Assembly (NCBI GenBank): GCA_016234555.1
Contig: JACRBJ010000098.1
Location: 1-41,165 of the forward strand
Source: Chloroflexota bacterium
GTDB taxonomy: Bacteria; Chloroflexota; Anaerolineae; Anaerolineales; Villigracilaceae
DNA length: 41,165 nucleotides
Direction of reading: 5' to 3'
Shown here: positions 32,126 to 39,964 of the stretch, piece after piece
How the letters are laid out: each line of letters opens with the position of its first letter
Numbering within the stretch: the stretch's first letter is position 1
Program-made: the position numbers and the translations under genes
Notes under the pieces: model-generated
The model's database searches: none
The model's input: only the letters and a program-made list of their open reading frames with translations
Told to the model about the DNA's origin: nothing

Positions 32126-32285
32126 TCTGGGTGATGGGCTGGTCGTCATGAGCTCGAAGAGTTTCCGCGTCGATCAGATCGCCGATCAACTGGCAACTGA
32201 ATGGCGGGAGGACGGCGTGTCGCTCGATTCCCTGCTCTCCACCCTGCGTCAGGTTCGTAAAGACAGGCGCGACGCGAATCCATAG
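32016..32285 (+). CDS. SpoVT/AbrB-type DNA-binding protein
   Basis: The 89-residue protein has the swapped-hairpin AbrB core: FHVRVQRGGSITLPRELRDN followed by GSGDTLTLLDLGDGLVVMSS (residues 4-48) and a helical tail. Such proteins are DNA-binding repressors or antitoxins. The ATG at 32016 has AATGGAGATGAGA upstream and is preferred over the ATG at 32004. No toxin gene follows directly; the next transcription unit starts after the hairpin at 32320-32357. It could autoregulate this part of the block. Confidence 0.82.
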   Translation: MNTVFHVRVQRGGSITLPRELRDNHHIGSGDTLTLLDLGDGLVVMSSKSFRVDQIADQLATEWREDGVSLDSLLSTLRQVRKDRRDANP

Positions 32286-32319
32286 CGTATCTCATAATCC
32301 ACAATAAATTTTCCCAATG

Positions 32320-32357
32320 AACTGCGGGACCGGTAATGCCGGTCCCGCAGTTTTTAT
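32320..32357 (+). terminator. Hairpin after the AbrB-type gene, before the next Shine-Dalgarno
   Basis: AACTGCGGGACCGG (32320-32333) pairs perfectly with CCGGTCCCGCAGTT (32339-32352), followed by TTTATTT and then CCAGGAGG and an ATG at 32373. It has the same hairpin, T-run, Shine-Dalgarno order as at 26505 and 28039. Confidence 0.8.
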
Positions 32358-32372
32358 TTCCAGGAGGTTTTC

Positions 32373-32692
32373 ATGTTTCCATCCAAACCCGACCTGATCG
32401 TCCTGCCATTCAAGCAGTGCTGCCCGGCTCGAATACTCTGCTCACGCTCGAACAAGCCCTATCCCGATTGAGGAAAAGGGAGCGGATTCAGATCGAACGC
32501 ACCTACCCCGGGTCTCCCGAGACCATCGGCTGGACGATCTTCCGTCGCGCGCCCCCAAAATACCTATACGAAACCACACCCCTCTTCCGCTTCGAACGCG
32601 GCGCGCGCCGCTACATCCGTAAAGCCTATGCCATCCATTATTCACGGCTCACCAGCGACGATGGCATGACCTATTCCCATTTGAATCTATAA
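32373..32692 (+). pseudogene. Small protein gene with an apparent frameshift
   Basis: The excellent ribosome-binding site CCAGGAGGTTTTC points to ATG 32373, but that frame stops after 32 residues (MFPSKPDLIVLPFKQ...). The protein-like sequence continues in another frame to 32692: AVLPGSNTLLTLEQALSRLR, then the Arg-rich YRRAPPKYL-like region and a YIRKAYAIHYSRL tail. The alternative start in that frame (32336) lies inside the terminator stem. A loss of one base near 32405-32425 would join the two. It may be a pseudogene, a sequencing error, or a recoding site; no slippery heptamer is seen. The family is unknown. Confidence 0.5.
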
Positions 32693-32702
32693 AGGAGACC
32701 TT

Positions 32703-33266
32703 ATGTACGACTACATGCTTGAAGAAATGGCGGAGACAATCGCCAGGGAACTTCACGTTGACAGCAACGATGTACTCCGTATTCTCAACCGCTACTGGCA
32801 GGACCGCATCGCCCATGTCTGGGATGTTGACGACATGCTCGCCAGCGCCCGCCGTGCGGGCAAGCCCATCACCCGCGCCGATGCCGCCGGCCTGTTATCC
32901 GATGTCTTTGAAGATCACGACTCCGACCTTGGGATCAACTGGGGCTGCCTGGCCTCCGCCCTGGAGGATTATCACTTCATCTTCAAATCCTGCCCCGAGG
33001 ATCAACACGACAGGGTGCATGGGGTCTTCAATGTCTGGCGCAAGGGCAACCCCATCGCCCATCAATTTGGCGCCCATCCCCGCCAACTGGACGGCAATCT
33101 GCCGGCTGCGCTCGACTTCGCAAAATCAATGGCAACAGAGATGCCCGGCAAACCCGTCTGCCTCGGACTGGAGACTGAGACCGGAGAGTCTCATTACTGG
33201 CTGGTCATCACCTGTGTGGACGGTGAGATCAACATCGAAGAAAGTGGGGAACCATGCACGCCGTAG
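32703..33266 (+). CDS. Hypothetical protein (187 residues)
   Basis: Starts MYDYMLEEMAETIARELHVD behind AAAGGAGACCTT. The first half is helical (MAETIARELHVDSNDVLRIL...), and the middle reads DVFEDHDSDLGINWGCLASA followed by LEDYHFIF. No recognised family. A longer open frame in another phase (32719-33450) has Ser/Thr/Pro-rich nonsense composition and is rejected. It overlaps the next gene by 13 bases, suggesting coupled translation. Confidence 0.65.
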   Translation: MYDYMLEEMAETIARELHVDSNDVLRILNRYWQDRIAHVWDVDDMLASARRAGKPITRADAAGLLSDVFEDHDSDLGINWGCLASALEDYHFIFKSCPEDQHDRVHGVFNVWRKGNPIAHQFGAHPRQLDGNLPAALDFAKSMATEMPGKPVCLGLETETGESHYWLVITCVDGEINIEESGEPCTP

Positions 33267-33514
33267 AGCCGAAACAACGTATCCGCATCCTGACCATCCA
33301 GGTCGCCGTCCCAGAGGATGCCTACCCCGATTCCGTTGCAGACGAAATGTCCGAACTGCTCTCTGGAAATGGGATCTGCTCGGATGCCAGCCACATTCTG
33401 GATTGGCGTTATCTGACCCAATACCAGCCGTCTGTCATAGCGAGCGATGATCCTGATGAGGGGGAGGTCTTTGGACTGCTGGACTTCAACCTGACGATTA
33501 CAAACAAGGAGTAA
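33254..33514 (+). CDS. Small acidic hypothetical protein (86 residues)
   Basis: MHAVEPKQRIRILTIQVAVP is followed by an acidic helical part and a beta-like LDFNLTITNKE end. The start lies in the tail of the previous gene behind GTGGGGAACC, and the next start follows three bases after the stop with AAGGAGTAACCC across the junction. The packing supports coding. Function unknown. Confidence 0.6.
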   Translation: MHAVEPKQRIRILTIQVAVPEDAYPDSVADEMSELLSGNGICSDASHILDWRYLTQYQPSVIASDDPDEGEVFGLLDFNLTITNKE

Positions 33515-33517
33515 CCC

Positions 33518-34597
33518 ATGTACGAATGGAACGAACCTTATGAAGATGAATACATCAAGGAACGGATCGAAGAATTGAAACTGGCACAAAAAGAGGCAAC
33601 AGAGAATGGCAAAATCCTGATTTCCCCCTATGAACAATTCTGGCTGCCTTCGTTAAATAATCTGCCCGATGTGGAATATCAGGGCAGGGATCGTTATAGC
33701 GCACCGTTTGGAAAATTCGAAGCGGCTCCCGGTGTTCCCTTTCATGGCGCACTGTGGTTCACGCCCGGCCCAGGCGCCGAACTTCCTCCAACGCTAAGGA
33801 ACGTCAAGGAATGGATTGCAGCATGTGCAGTGGTGGATATGAACGCGCGCACGGTGAATATCCAGGTGGAGGAGATCGAGATCACCTTCACCAGCATCAA
33901 TGTCAGCCTGAATGCGCATGAATTACTGAGGGATATCAATCGTGAACTGGTGCGCGTCAATGCGGGTGTGTATGTGTATCGCATCGAGCCTGTGGAGAAA
34001 GCCTCCCCACTCACTCACCTGTACCCGGATGGGAGTATCCCTGTTCTGAGCAATGCCCACACCCGCGCCGATGTGACCGGGTATGCCCTGCTGCAGGACC
34101 GCCCGCATCAACACACACTGGTCTATGTCGGAATTGCCGCCCACAAGACCAGCGTCGAGAGTCTGTGGGCATCCCTGATTCGTGGCAAGGGCGGCTGTTC
34201 GATGCGTGGCACATCAGTGCTTGCTGACGGTGAGGTGAAGATGTTGACCCAACCGCTACCTGAGTTCAATGTCCTGCATGCCGGGATCGTCTGTCGCAAA
34301 GCGTTGCCTGGCAAGTGGGAGGCAAAGGATGATGCGGTCTATGCTCTGCTCTTTGAAGGAGGCAGGGATGTTGAAGCTGATTTGCAAACGCTCGTCTTGA
34401 AGCGATTGCAGGAAGCGCTGGCGTTTCCCGTCCCGGATGCCTGGGCAAAGACGATTTGGGAATATGCGCTGGATGCCGAATATATCCAGCGCTTGGAAAC
34501 TGGAGGGGATTGTCACGGCGGGGTCAAGCTGGACCTGACCAAGCCCTGGCAGGAATTGGTACAGAACCTGTTGGAGCAGGAAGTCTTGAAAATTTAG
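33518..34597 (+). CDS. Hypothetical protein, likely two-domain (359 residues)
   Basis: The protein starts MYEWNEPYEDEYIKERIEEL (a charged helix). It has a beta-rich middle (AACAVVDMNARTVNIQVEEI, then EITFTSINVSLNAHELLRDI) and a C-terminal helical region (LVLKRLQEALAFPVPDAWAK...). A segment with GKGGCSMRGTSVLADGEVKM separates the halves. CAAGGAGTAACCC precedes the ATG. I do not recognise it and see no nuclease or NTPase motif. It belongs to the gene run 32703-35000. Confidence 0.65.
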   Translation: MYEWNEPYEDEYIKERIEELKLAQKEATENGKILISPYEQFWLPSLNNLPDVEYQGRDRYSAPFGKFEAAPGVPFHGALWFTPGPGAELPPTLRNVKEWIAACAVVDMNARTVNIQVEEIEITFTSINVSLNAHELLRDINRELVRVNAGVYVYRIEPVEKASPLTHLYPDGSIPVLSNAHTRADVTGYALLQDRPHQHTLVYVGIAAHKTSVESLWASLIRGKGGCSMRGTSVLADGEVKMLTQPLPEFNVLHAGIVCRKALPGKWEAKDDAVYALLFEGGRDVEADLQTLVLKRLQEALAFPVPDAWAKTIWEYALDAEYIQRLETGGDCHGGVKLDLTKPWQELVQNLLEQEVLKI

Positions 34598-34607
34598 GAG
34601 ATTGAAC

Positions 34608-35000
34608 ATGTTTCAAACCATACAAGTCGATGAGGTCTTCGACATGAACAAGGCGATGGCATCCGAGAGTCATCCGTCCTATTGGCTGGCGCAGCTGCGC
34701 AAAGCCGACTGGCAATACCTGCTGGAGTTCGTCAACAGGAAATTGCCACTGAAAACAAAAAAGCAGGCGATGGCAGAAGCCGCCCTGCGGCATTTTGAGT
34801 TCGTCACCTGTGAGGGGCGCGGTGAGGTCTGGCAGGTGTGGACGGAAACGCGGCATGAAACAGATCGCGTATTGGTCATTCAGTTCCGCCACTCCGAAGC
34901 CGACTGGTCCCGTGGGTTGCCCGAGTTTGTCCACCTGGAGAAGAATGAACCGCTTGGCTTGGTGAACATTGCCGGGCGGTTGTTGTGTAAAGTGAAATAA
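34608..35000 (+). CDS. Hypothetical protein (130 residues)
   Basis: ATG 34608 has TTAGGAGATTGAAC upstream, better spaced than the TTG at 34602. The product begins MFQTIQVDEVFDMNKAMASE and contains a helical middle, KADWQYLLEFVNRKLPLKTK. A beta-strand-rich end follows with the HSEADWSRGLPEFVHLEKNE region. No family recognised. It is the last gene before the hairpin at 35019-35055 that precedes the large helicase gene. Confidence 0.62.
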   Translation: MFQTIQVDEVFDMNKAMASESHPSYWLAQLRKADWQYLLEFVNRKLPLKTKKQAMAEAALRHFEFVTCEGRGEVWQVWTETRHETDRVLVIQFRHSEADWSRGLPEFVHLEKNEPLGLVNIAGRLLCKVK

Positions 35001-35018
35001 CAAATCAAATTCAACCTA

Positions 35019-35055
35019 ATCCCCCATGCCATTTGGTGTGGGGGATTTTATTTTC
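35019..35055 (+). terminator. Hairpin in front of the methyltransferase-helicase gene
   Basis: AATCCCC (35019-35025) pairs with GGGGATT (35041-35047), continuing inward past a bulged C as ATGCCA with TGGTGT (two G-T pairs). TTATTTTC and AAAAAGGAGATTGAT follow, with the ATG at 35071. Confidence 0.6.
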
Positions 35056-35070
35056 AAAAAGGAGATTGAT

Positions 35071-38000
35071 ATGCGTCCTCCCGCAATCGAGAAGTGCGGT
35101 TTTTATGCAACTTCAGAAAACGTTGCTGAATTACTCAAAACCTATTTCAAGCCTGCTGAGTCTGGCAGACTTCTTGATCCGTGTGCCGGCGAAGGTGCTG
35201 CCGCTTCCATCCTGGCAAAAGCCTTGAAATGCCAAAGTTGGGGAGCAGAATTATCCCCAGCACGCGCGGCACTGGCATCTGAAAAGATGGACCGCCTCTT
35301 CAACACGCCCTGGCAGTCCTGCCACCTAACAGGTGAGTCCATCACCTTGTTATTCCTCAATCCTCCATACAGTCATGACCGTCTGGGCGATCAGAAACGC
35401 CTGGAATTGGAGTTCCTGAAATCCACCACGCCCAAACTGACTCGTGGGGGAGTGTTGATCTATATCGTCCCGCATCCGCTTCTGCGCGATCTGGATGTAG
35501 CTTCGCATTTGGCGGGGTATTACGAAAACATCCGCATCTATCGCTATCCTGAGACGGAATTCAATCAAGTGATCGTACTTGCGACAAAACGGGTGAAGTT
35601 CAAAATCCCATCGCATGAAGAAGTTCATCAAGTGCAGGCATGGGCGGATGTGGAACCGCCGACGTTGGTGGAGATGGATGGGCCGATCTACAAATTGTTG
35701 CCTGCAATGGATAAAGGCGCCGGCGGGCAGCCGATCCGCTTCTCACGACTGGACTGGCAACCAGAAGAGATCGTGGATGCCACACAGAAACGAGGTGTGC
35801 ATTCCTCCAAGGAATGGCTGGACTTGCTTAATCCGTCTCGTGGGTTGGGTGAATTGAAACAACCGGTCATGCCATTGAAGAAGGGGCATATCGCGATGTT
35901 GATGGCATCAGGCATGATGGGAACGCTGCGTCTGAACGATGAAGATGGGAAGCCAATGCTGGTCAAAGGGCGGGTGGTGAAGGTCACGGAGAAGGTGGAA
36001 GAAACCGCCGACAAGAAGGGCAACATGACATCGGAGGTCTTTCGGGATCGATTTGTATCCACGGTTGCCATCCTGCGCCAGAGCGGGATCGAGATTATTG
36101 ATACGGTGGACCCGCTTTCCAAGTTCATGCACAAGTATGGCGATCAGATAGGTGCGCACATCCTGTCCACGTACCGTCCTTTATATAACTTTGATCCAAC
36201 ACCCGATGAAATCGCCGTGCTGGACACATTGGGGACGAAGCGTAAGCCATTGCCTGGACAGGATAAGGCGGGACTGCTGCCGGCGCAGAGACATGTGGTT
36301 ACCGCAATTGCAAGGGCGATTAGGAAACATTGTGTAGGGAATGTACAAGGTGAGATGGGCGCCGGGAAATGTCAAAGATTATCTGCAAAAATCTATACAC
36401 CTACAGGATGTAAGTTAATGGGAGATATCAAAGTCGGCGAGCAAGTGATTAATCCTGATGGCGGATACTCTAATGTAATCGGAGTCTTCCCACAAGGAGT
36501 TATGGATCTTTACAGGGTCACATTTAGTGATGGTAGTTTCACGGATTGTACAGCTGATCATCTCTGGGAAGTACATTCTCCCCTGCGAAAGTGGAGAGGA
36601 AGACCCTCATATGTAAAACCCCTTAATCAAATTATGTTGGAACCGTTAATGCATCCAACAACTGGCAATTTCCAAGTGTTTATTCCGATGACCAAACCTG
36701 TTGAATTCAGGAAAAGGCTGTTGATTATCCACCCATATGTATTAGGCGCATTATTAGGAGATGGACATTTGGCAACTCCCGATATCACCTGTGCAGATCA
36801 GGAGTTGTTAGATGAAGTGGAAAGGTTATCGCAACCTAATATCATTTTGAAACACCGCGATCGATATACATGGGCATTAAGAGCCTCCATACATAATGAA
36901 AAAAATCATATCAGGTTGTCATTGCGTGACCTCCAACTTCACGACAAAACATCAAAAAATAAATTTATTCCTAAACAATATCTATACTCGTGTATTGAAG
37001 ATCGTATATCTCTTTTACAAGGTTTGTTTGATACCGATGGCCATGCGGCAAGCGGAAGAGGGGTTGAATTCGTCTCAATCTCTAAACAACTAGCGCAAGA
37101 TGTTAAGGAACTGGTTCAGTCGCTTGGCGGGACGGTTACCTGTCGAATGATAACACCTACCTATACGTACAAAGGAGAAAAACGAACAGGACAAATCGCT
37201 TATCGTCTCTATATCAAACTGCCATCCTACATCAGCCCATTCCGACTCTCTAGAAAAGCAAGTGCTTATCGACCGCAAGGCAAGTATGAGCCTCATCGTT
37301 CCATTGTGAAAATCGAACATGTCGGACAGGATTATGCCCAGTGCATCATGTTGGATAGTGAGGACCAGCTTTATGTGACAGATGAATACATTGTTACTCA
37401 CAACACAACTATTGGCTCTGGTGTTGTTGAGCTTCTGGATGCCTATCCTGCCATCGTACTTTGTCCACCGCATCTCGTTCCGAAATGGGTTCGGGAAATC
37501 GAAGAGACAATCCCTGGCGCAAAGGCAATGGAGTTAAGCCGCATCGGACGCAATGCCGATGATTCTAGTGACATCAATGATGTACGCAGGTTCTTACAAC
37601 TTTATAAGACTGGAGAGCTTGGTAATAAGCCCATTGCTGTCATCGCCCATACCTCAGCAAAATACGGCGCCGGCTGGGAACATGCCGTTGTCCGCAGGAA
37701 GTTTATTGACGAAGATGATGGTCGGGTGGGCGAAGCCTTGACCTGCCCAAATTGCGGCTCTCTGATTCAGATTGATCTGCCTGGCGGGTTTGTTTCCACA
37801 GCAGCGAGTCTCGATGAATTGGGAGATAAACGCCGATTCTGTGAGGCTGAGATCAGTGGTTATGAACTAGACGATAAGGGCAGACTCAAACGTGATGAAA
37901 AAGGCAACCCGGTTTGGGGAAAGCGGATTTGTGGCACACCGCTATTCCAATTCACTGGACGAAGGTGGGCAATTGCTGAATATATTTTCAAACAAGCCAG

Positions 38001-39426
38001 AGGCGCTTTCAAGTTATTGGTCGCAGATGAATGCCACGAACTTGCGGCCAAGGCCTCGGATCGGGGTATTGCATTTCATCAACTGGTTGCATCAACCCAA
38101 TATACCCTGACCCTGACAGGCACATTCTTTGGAGGGCGCAGCACATCCATTTTCTGGTTGCTTCATCGTTTGAATTCCAGTGTAAGGAAGGACTTCGCCT
38201 TCAACGATGAGAAACGCTGGGCAAGATTGTACGGTGTGCTGGAAATGACCCGCAAGAGTAAACGCGCCACTGAGGATGGTGATGAAGATGGATTCACTGG
38301 CAATCGCCGTTACCAGAACCAAGCCAAAGAGCAACCTGGTATTTCACCCGCCATTGTGAATCGCCTCCTTGACACAACCGTGTTCCTGTCCCTGAAAGAT
38401 TTGGGACTGGCTCTTCCTCACTATGCAGAAGAAGTTGTGACACTCACGATGACCGATGAACAAGGCGGACAGTATCGTTCGATGGCAAAGAAACTGCGCG
38501 ACTTGGCGATCAAGAACCGTCGCTATCTCTCAACCTGGTTGCAGTGGACTCTGGCGCGTCCAAACTCCGCCTTTCGCGATGAAGTGGTTGAGATCGATGA
38601 AGTGGATCGTAAAGGAGAATTCCTGCGCAGAAAGGAGTTGATGGAATTGCCGGCTGTGGTTGATGATGAGACCATGCCCAAGGAAGGTTGGCTGGTGGAT
38701 TTCTGTCGCGCAGAGCGCCAGCAGGGACGGAAGGTTCTGATCTATCTTCGCCAGACAGGGACGCGCGACATTCAAGATCGAATCTTGAAAATCCTGCGAG
38801 ATGGTGGTGTGCGTGCCGAGGTATTGACGAGTGGAATCAATCCGCGCAAGCGTGAGGAGTGGATTGCTAAGCGTGTCTTTGGGTTGGACGCGCTGGTGGT
38901 AAACCCCAAGCTCGTGGCTACCGGGCTGGACTTGATCGCCTTCTCCTCGGTAGTGTTTCTTGAGATCGAGTATTCGCTTTATGTGCTTTGGCAAAGCCTC
39001 AGGCGGGTCTGGCGCTTGGGGCAAACCAAGCCGGTCAAGGCGATATTCTCTGTATACAACGACACAATGGAGGCGCGGGCTTTGGCGCTCATCGGCGCAA
39101 AGATGAAGGCGGCGCAGTTGTTGTATGGAGATAATGTCGGGGGAGCAATTGTGCCAGAGGAGGATGGAGACATCCTGATGAAGCTGGCACGTGAGGCATT
39201 GGAGTCCGCCGACCTGCCTGATCTACAATCTCTGTTCGCGGATGAAGTGGTTGTCTCGAATTCGCCAATGGGATGCACAACGGCTCCGAGCGCACCACTG
39301 CCTGTTCCAGACATTCCAAAAGCGGTTTCCTGGTCAGACTGGATGACACAAAGAGGGGTTGTGGGAAAGTCTGCCAATCGCCCACGTTCCAAACAGGTAA
39401 TACAGAACCAAACGTCACTGTTCTAA
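35071..39426 (+). CDS. Adenine-methyltransferase/SNF2-helicase fusion carrying an intein (DUF6094 type)
   Basis: The precursor has 1451 residues. At its N-terminus is a class I AdoMet methyltransferase: LLDPCAGEGAAA (36-42 core) and FLNPPY (97-100), the DPPY/NPPY adenine-methylase signature. A linker follows to about 400. The helicase part has Walker A GAGK|TT interrupted by an intein (434-778), motif Ia LCPPHLVPKWVREIEE, an inserted four-Cys ribbon (CPNCGS...C...C), DECH box at 986-989, the LTGTFFGG motif III, and motif VI SLRRVWRLGQTKP near 1308. After splicing, the protein would have 1106 residues. It resembles DUF6094 and phage DarB-like methylase-helicases, for which anti-restriction or DNA-modification roles are discussed. 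I chose ATG 35071 (AAAAAGGAGATTGAT) over 35026, which lies in a hairpin. Confidence 0.88.
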   Translation: MRPPAIEKCGFYATSENVAELLKTYFKPAESGRLLDPCAGEGAAASILAKALKCQSWGAELSPARAALASEKMDRLFNTPWQSCHLTGESITLLFLNPPYSHDRLGDQKRLELEFLKSTTPKLTRGGVLIYIVPHPLLRDLDVASHLAGYYENIRIYRYPETEFNQVIVLATKRVKFKIPSHEEVHQVQAWADVEPPTLVEMDGPIYKLLPAMDKGAGGQPIRFSRLDWQPEEIVDATQKRGVHSSKEWLDLLNPSRGLGELKQPVMPLKKGHIAMLMASGMMGTLRLNDEDGKPMLVKGRVVKVTEKVEETADKKGNMTSEVFRDRFVSTVAILRQSGIEIIDTVDPLSKFMHKYGDQIGAHILSTYRPLYNFDPTPDEIAVLDTLGTKRKPLPGQDKAGLLPAQRHVVTAIARAIRKHCVGNVQGEMGAGKCQRLSAKIYTPTGCKLMGDIKVGEQVINPDGGYSNVIGVFPQGVMDLYRVTFSDGSFTDCTADHLWEVHSPLRKWRGRPSYVKPLNQIMLEPLMHPTTGNFQVFIPMTKPVEFRKRLLIIHPYVLGALLGDGHLATPDITCADQELLDEVERLSQPNIILKHRDRYTWALRASIHNEKNHIRLSLRDLQLHDKTSKNKFIPKQYLYSCIEDRISLLQGLFDTDGHAASGRGVEFVSISKQLAQDVKELVQSLGGTVTCRMITPTYTYKGEKRTGQIAYRLYIKLPSYISPFRLSRKASAYRPQGKYEPHRSIVKIEHVGQDYAQCIMLDSEDQLYVTDEYIVTHNTTIGSGVVELLDAYPAIVLCPPHLVPKWVREIEETIPGAKAMELSRIGRNADDSSDINDVRRFLQLYKTGELGNKPIAVIAHTSAKYGAGWEHAVVRRKFIDEDDGRVGEALTCPNCGSLIQIDLPGGFVSTAASLDELGDKRRFCEAEISGYELDDKGRLKRDEKGNPVWGKRICGTPLFQFTGRRWAIAEYIFKQARGAFKLLVADECHELAAKASDRGIAFHQLVASTQYTLTLTGTFFGGRSTSIFWLLHRLNSSVRKDFAFNDEKRWARLYGVLEMTRKSKRATEDGDEDGFTGNRRYQNQAKEQPGISPAIVNRLLDTTVFLSLKDLGLALPHYAEEVVTLTMTDEQGGQYRSMAKKLRDLAIKNRRYLSTWLQWTLARPNSAFRDEVVEIDEVDRKGEFLRRKELMELPAVVDDETMPKEGWLVDFCRAERQQGRKVLIYLRQTGTRDIQDRILKILRDGGVRAEVLTSGINPRKREEWIAKRVFGLDALVVNPKLVATGLDLIAFSSVVFLEIEYSLYVLWQSLRRVWRLGQTKPVKAIFSVYNDTMEARALALIGAKMKAAQLLYGDNVGGAIVPEEDGDILMKLAREALESADLPDLQSLFADEVVVSNSPMGCTTAPSAPLPVPDIPKAVSWSDWMTQRGVVGKSANRPRSKQVIQNQTSLF
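36370..37404 (+). other. Intein with LAGLIDADG homing endonuclease, inserted in the helicase P-loop
   Basis: The insert is in frame with the host gene, 345 residues (434-778). It begins with Cys434 in CQRLSAKIYTPTGCKLMGDI and ends YIVTHN (His777-Asn778), followed by extein Thr779: a class 1 intein (C...HN|T). Splicing block B is visible as DCTADHLWEVHSP. Two LAGLIDADG helices are visible: VLGALLGDGH (557-566) and LLQGLFDTDGH (648-658). Excision restores GAGKTT in the ATP-binding loop. The DNA is visibly more A/T-rich than its flanks (AAA-, TTA-, ATA-rich codons), consistent with later arrival. Both endonuclease motifs keep their aspartates, so homing could be active. Confidence 0.93.
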
Positions 39427-39428
39427 AG

Positions 39429-39508
39429 CCCCGCATTCTACAGCCGTAATCGGTTATGAAGAATGCGGGGAAACGACACCAGCCCAGACCATTTGTCTGG
39501 GCTGGTGT
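39429..39508 (+). terminator. Tandem hairpins between the helicase and DUF6011-like genes
   Basis: CCCCGCATTCT (39429-39439) pairs with AGAATGCGGGG (39460-39470). Right after it ACACCAGCCCAGAC (39476-39489) pairs with GTCTGGGCTGGTGT (39495-39508). T-rich TATTCTATTC and AAGAGG then lead to the next ATG at 39530. The first lacks a T-run, the second is terminator-like. Confidence 0.7.
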
Positions 39509-39529
39509 ATTCTATTCAAGAGGTAAATT

Positions 39530-39958
39530 ATGGAAGAAAATCCAAGATGCAAAAAGTGTGGTCGGCGTTTGAGATCGCCCATCAGCATTGCGAGGGGAAT
39601 GGGTCCAAAATGTGCAGGGATCACTGCAACGGCTGGCAGGAGCGTCCATACGAAAAATAAGCAGCGATCTGGGAAGGCATACCCAAATATCAGCAATAGC
39701 AGCACCCAAATAACTCTTTTTCCTGGTGAATTGCCGACGAAGCGTTTGAGCAAAAGGGAATTGTATCGTCGGCGAAGAGAGGAACGTCGTCGTCTCTTTG
39801 AGACTCGTGAGCCATTCCAATGTGGGGTATTGTTGCCCAAGAGAAAGCCTTTGGTTTATACACCGTTGGAAGATGGTACGTGGAGGGAAAATCCAAGCGG
39901 AAGAGTAGTCTCGCACGAACGATTGCAGGAATACCTTACGAGGTATCGATTCATATAA
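39530..39958 (+). CDS. DUF6011-like zinc-finger protein
   Basis: The 142-residue basic protein starts with a compact cysteine motif, CKKCGRRLRSPISIARGMGP followed by KCAG. This is the DUF6011 pattern (CxxCGRxLxxPxSxxRGxGPxC) that binds one zinc. A Gln-Thr-Leu-Phe-Pro stretch (TQITLFPGEL) resembles a clamp-binding peptide (QxxLF), and a very basic helix (KRLSKRELYRRRREERRRLF) follows. The ATG at 39530 has AAGAGGTAAATT upstream. If the QITLF motif binds the element's own clamp (26851-28017), the two would be partners; this is inference. It is the last gene of the block, ended by the terminator at 39965-39995. Confidence 0.75.
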   Translation: MEENPRCKKCGRRLRSPISIARGMGPKCAGITATAGRSVHTKNKQRSGKAYPNISNSSTQITLFPGELPTKRLSKRELYRRRREERRRLFETREPFQCGVLLPKRKPLVYTPLEDGTWRENPSGRVVSHERLQEYLTRYRFI

Positions 39959-39964
39959 CAGCAA

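Noticed and set aside
32719..33450. 243-residue open frame overlapping two genes
   Set aside because: Composition is dominated by Ser, Thr and Pro from a shifted reading of 32703-33266, which has a good ribosome-binding site and normal composition.
36896..37473. Open frames inside the intein region on both strands
   Set aside because: They are shadows of the in-frame intein; splicing and LAGLIDADG motifs are all in the host frame.
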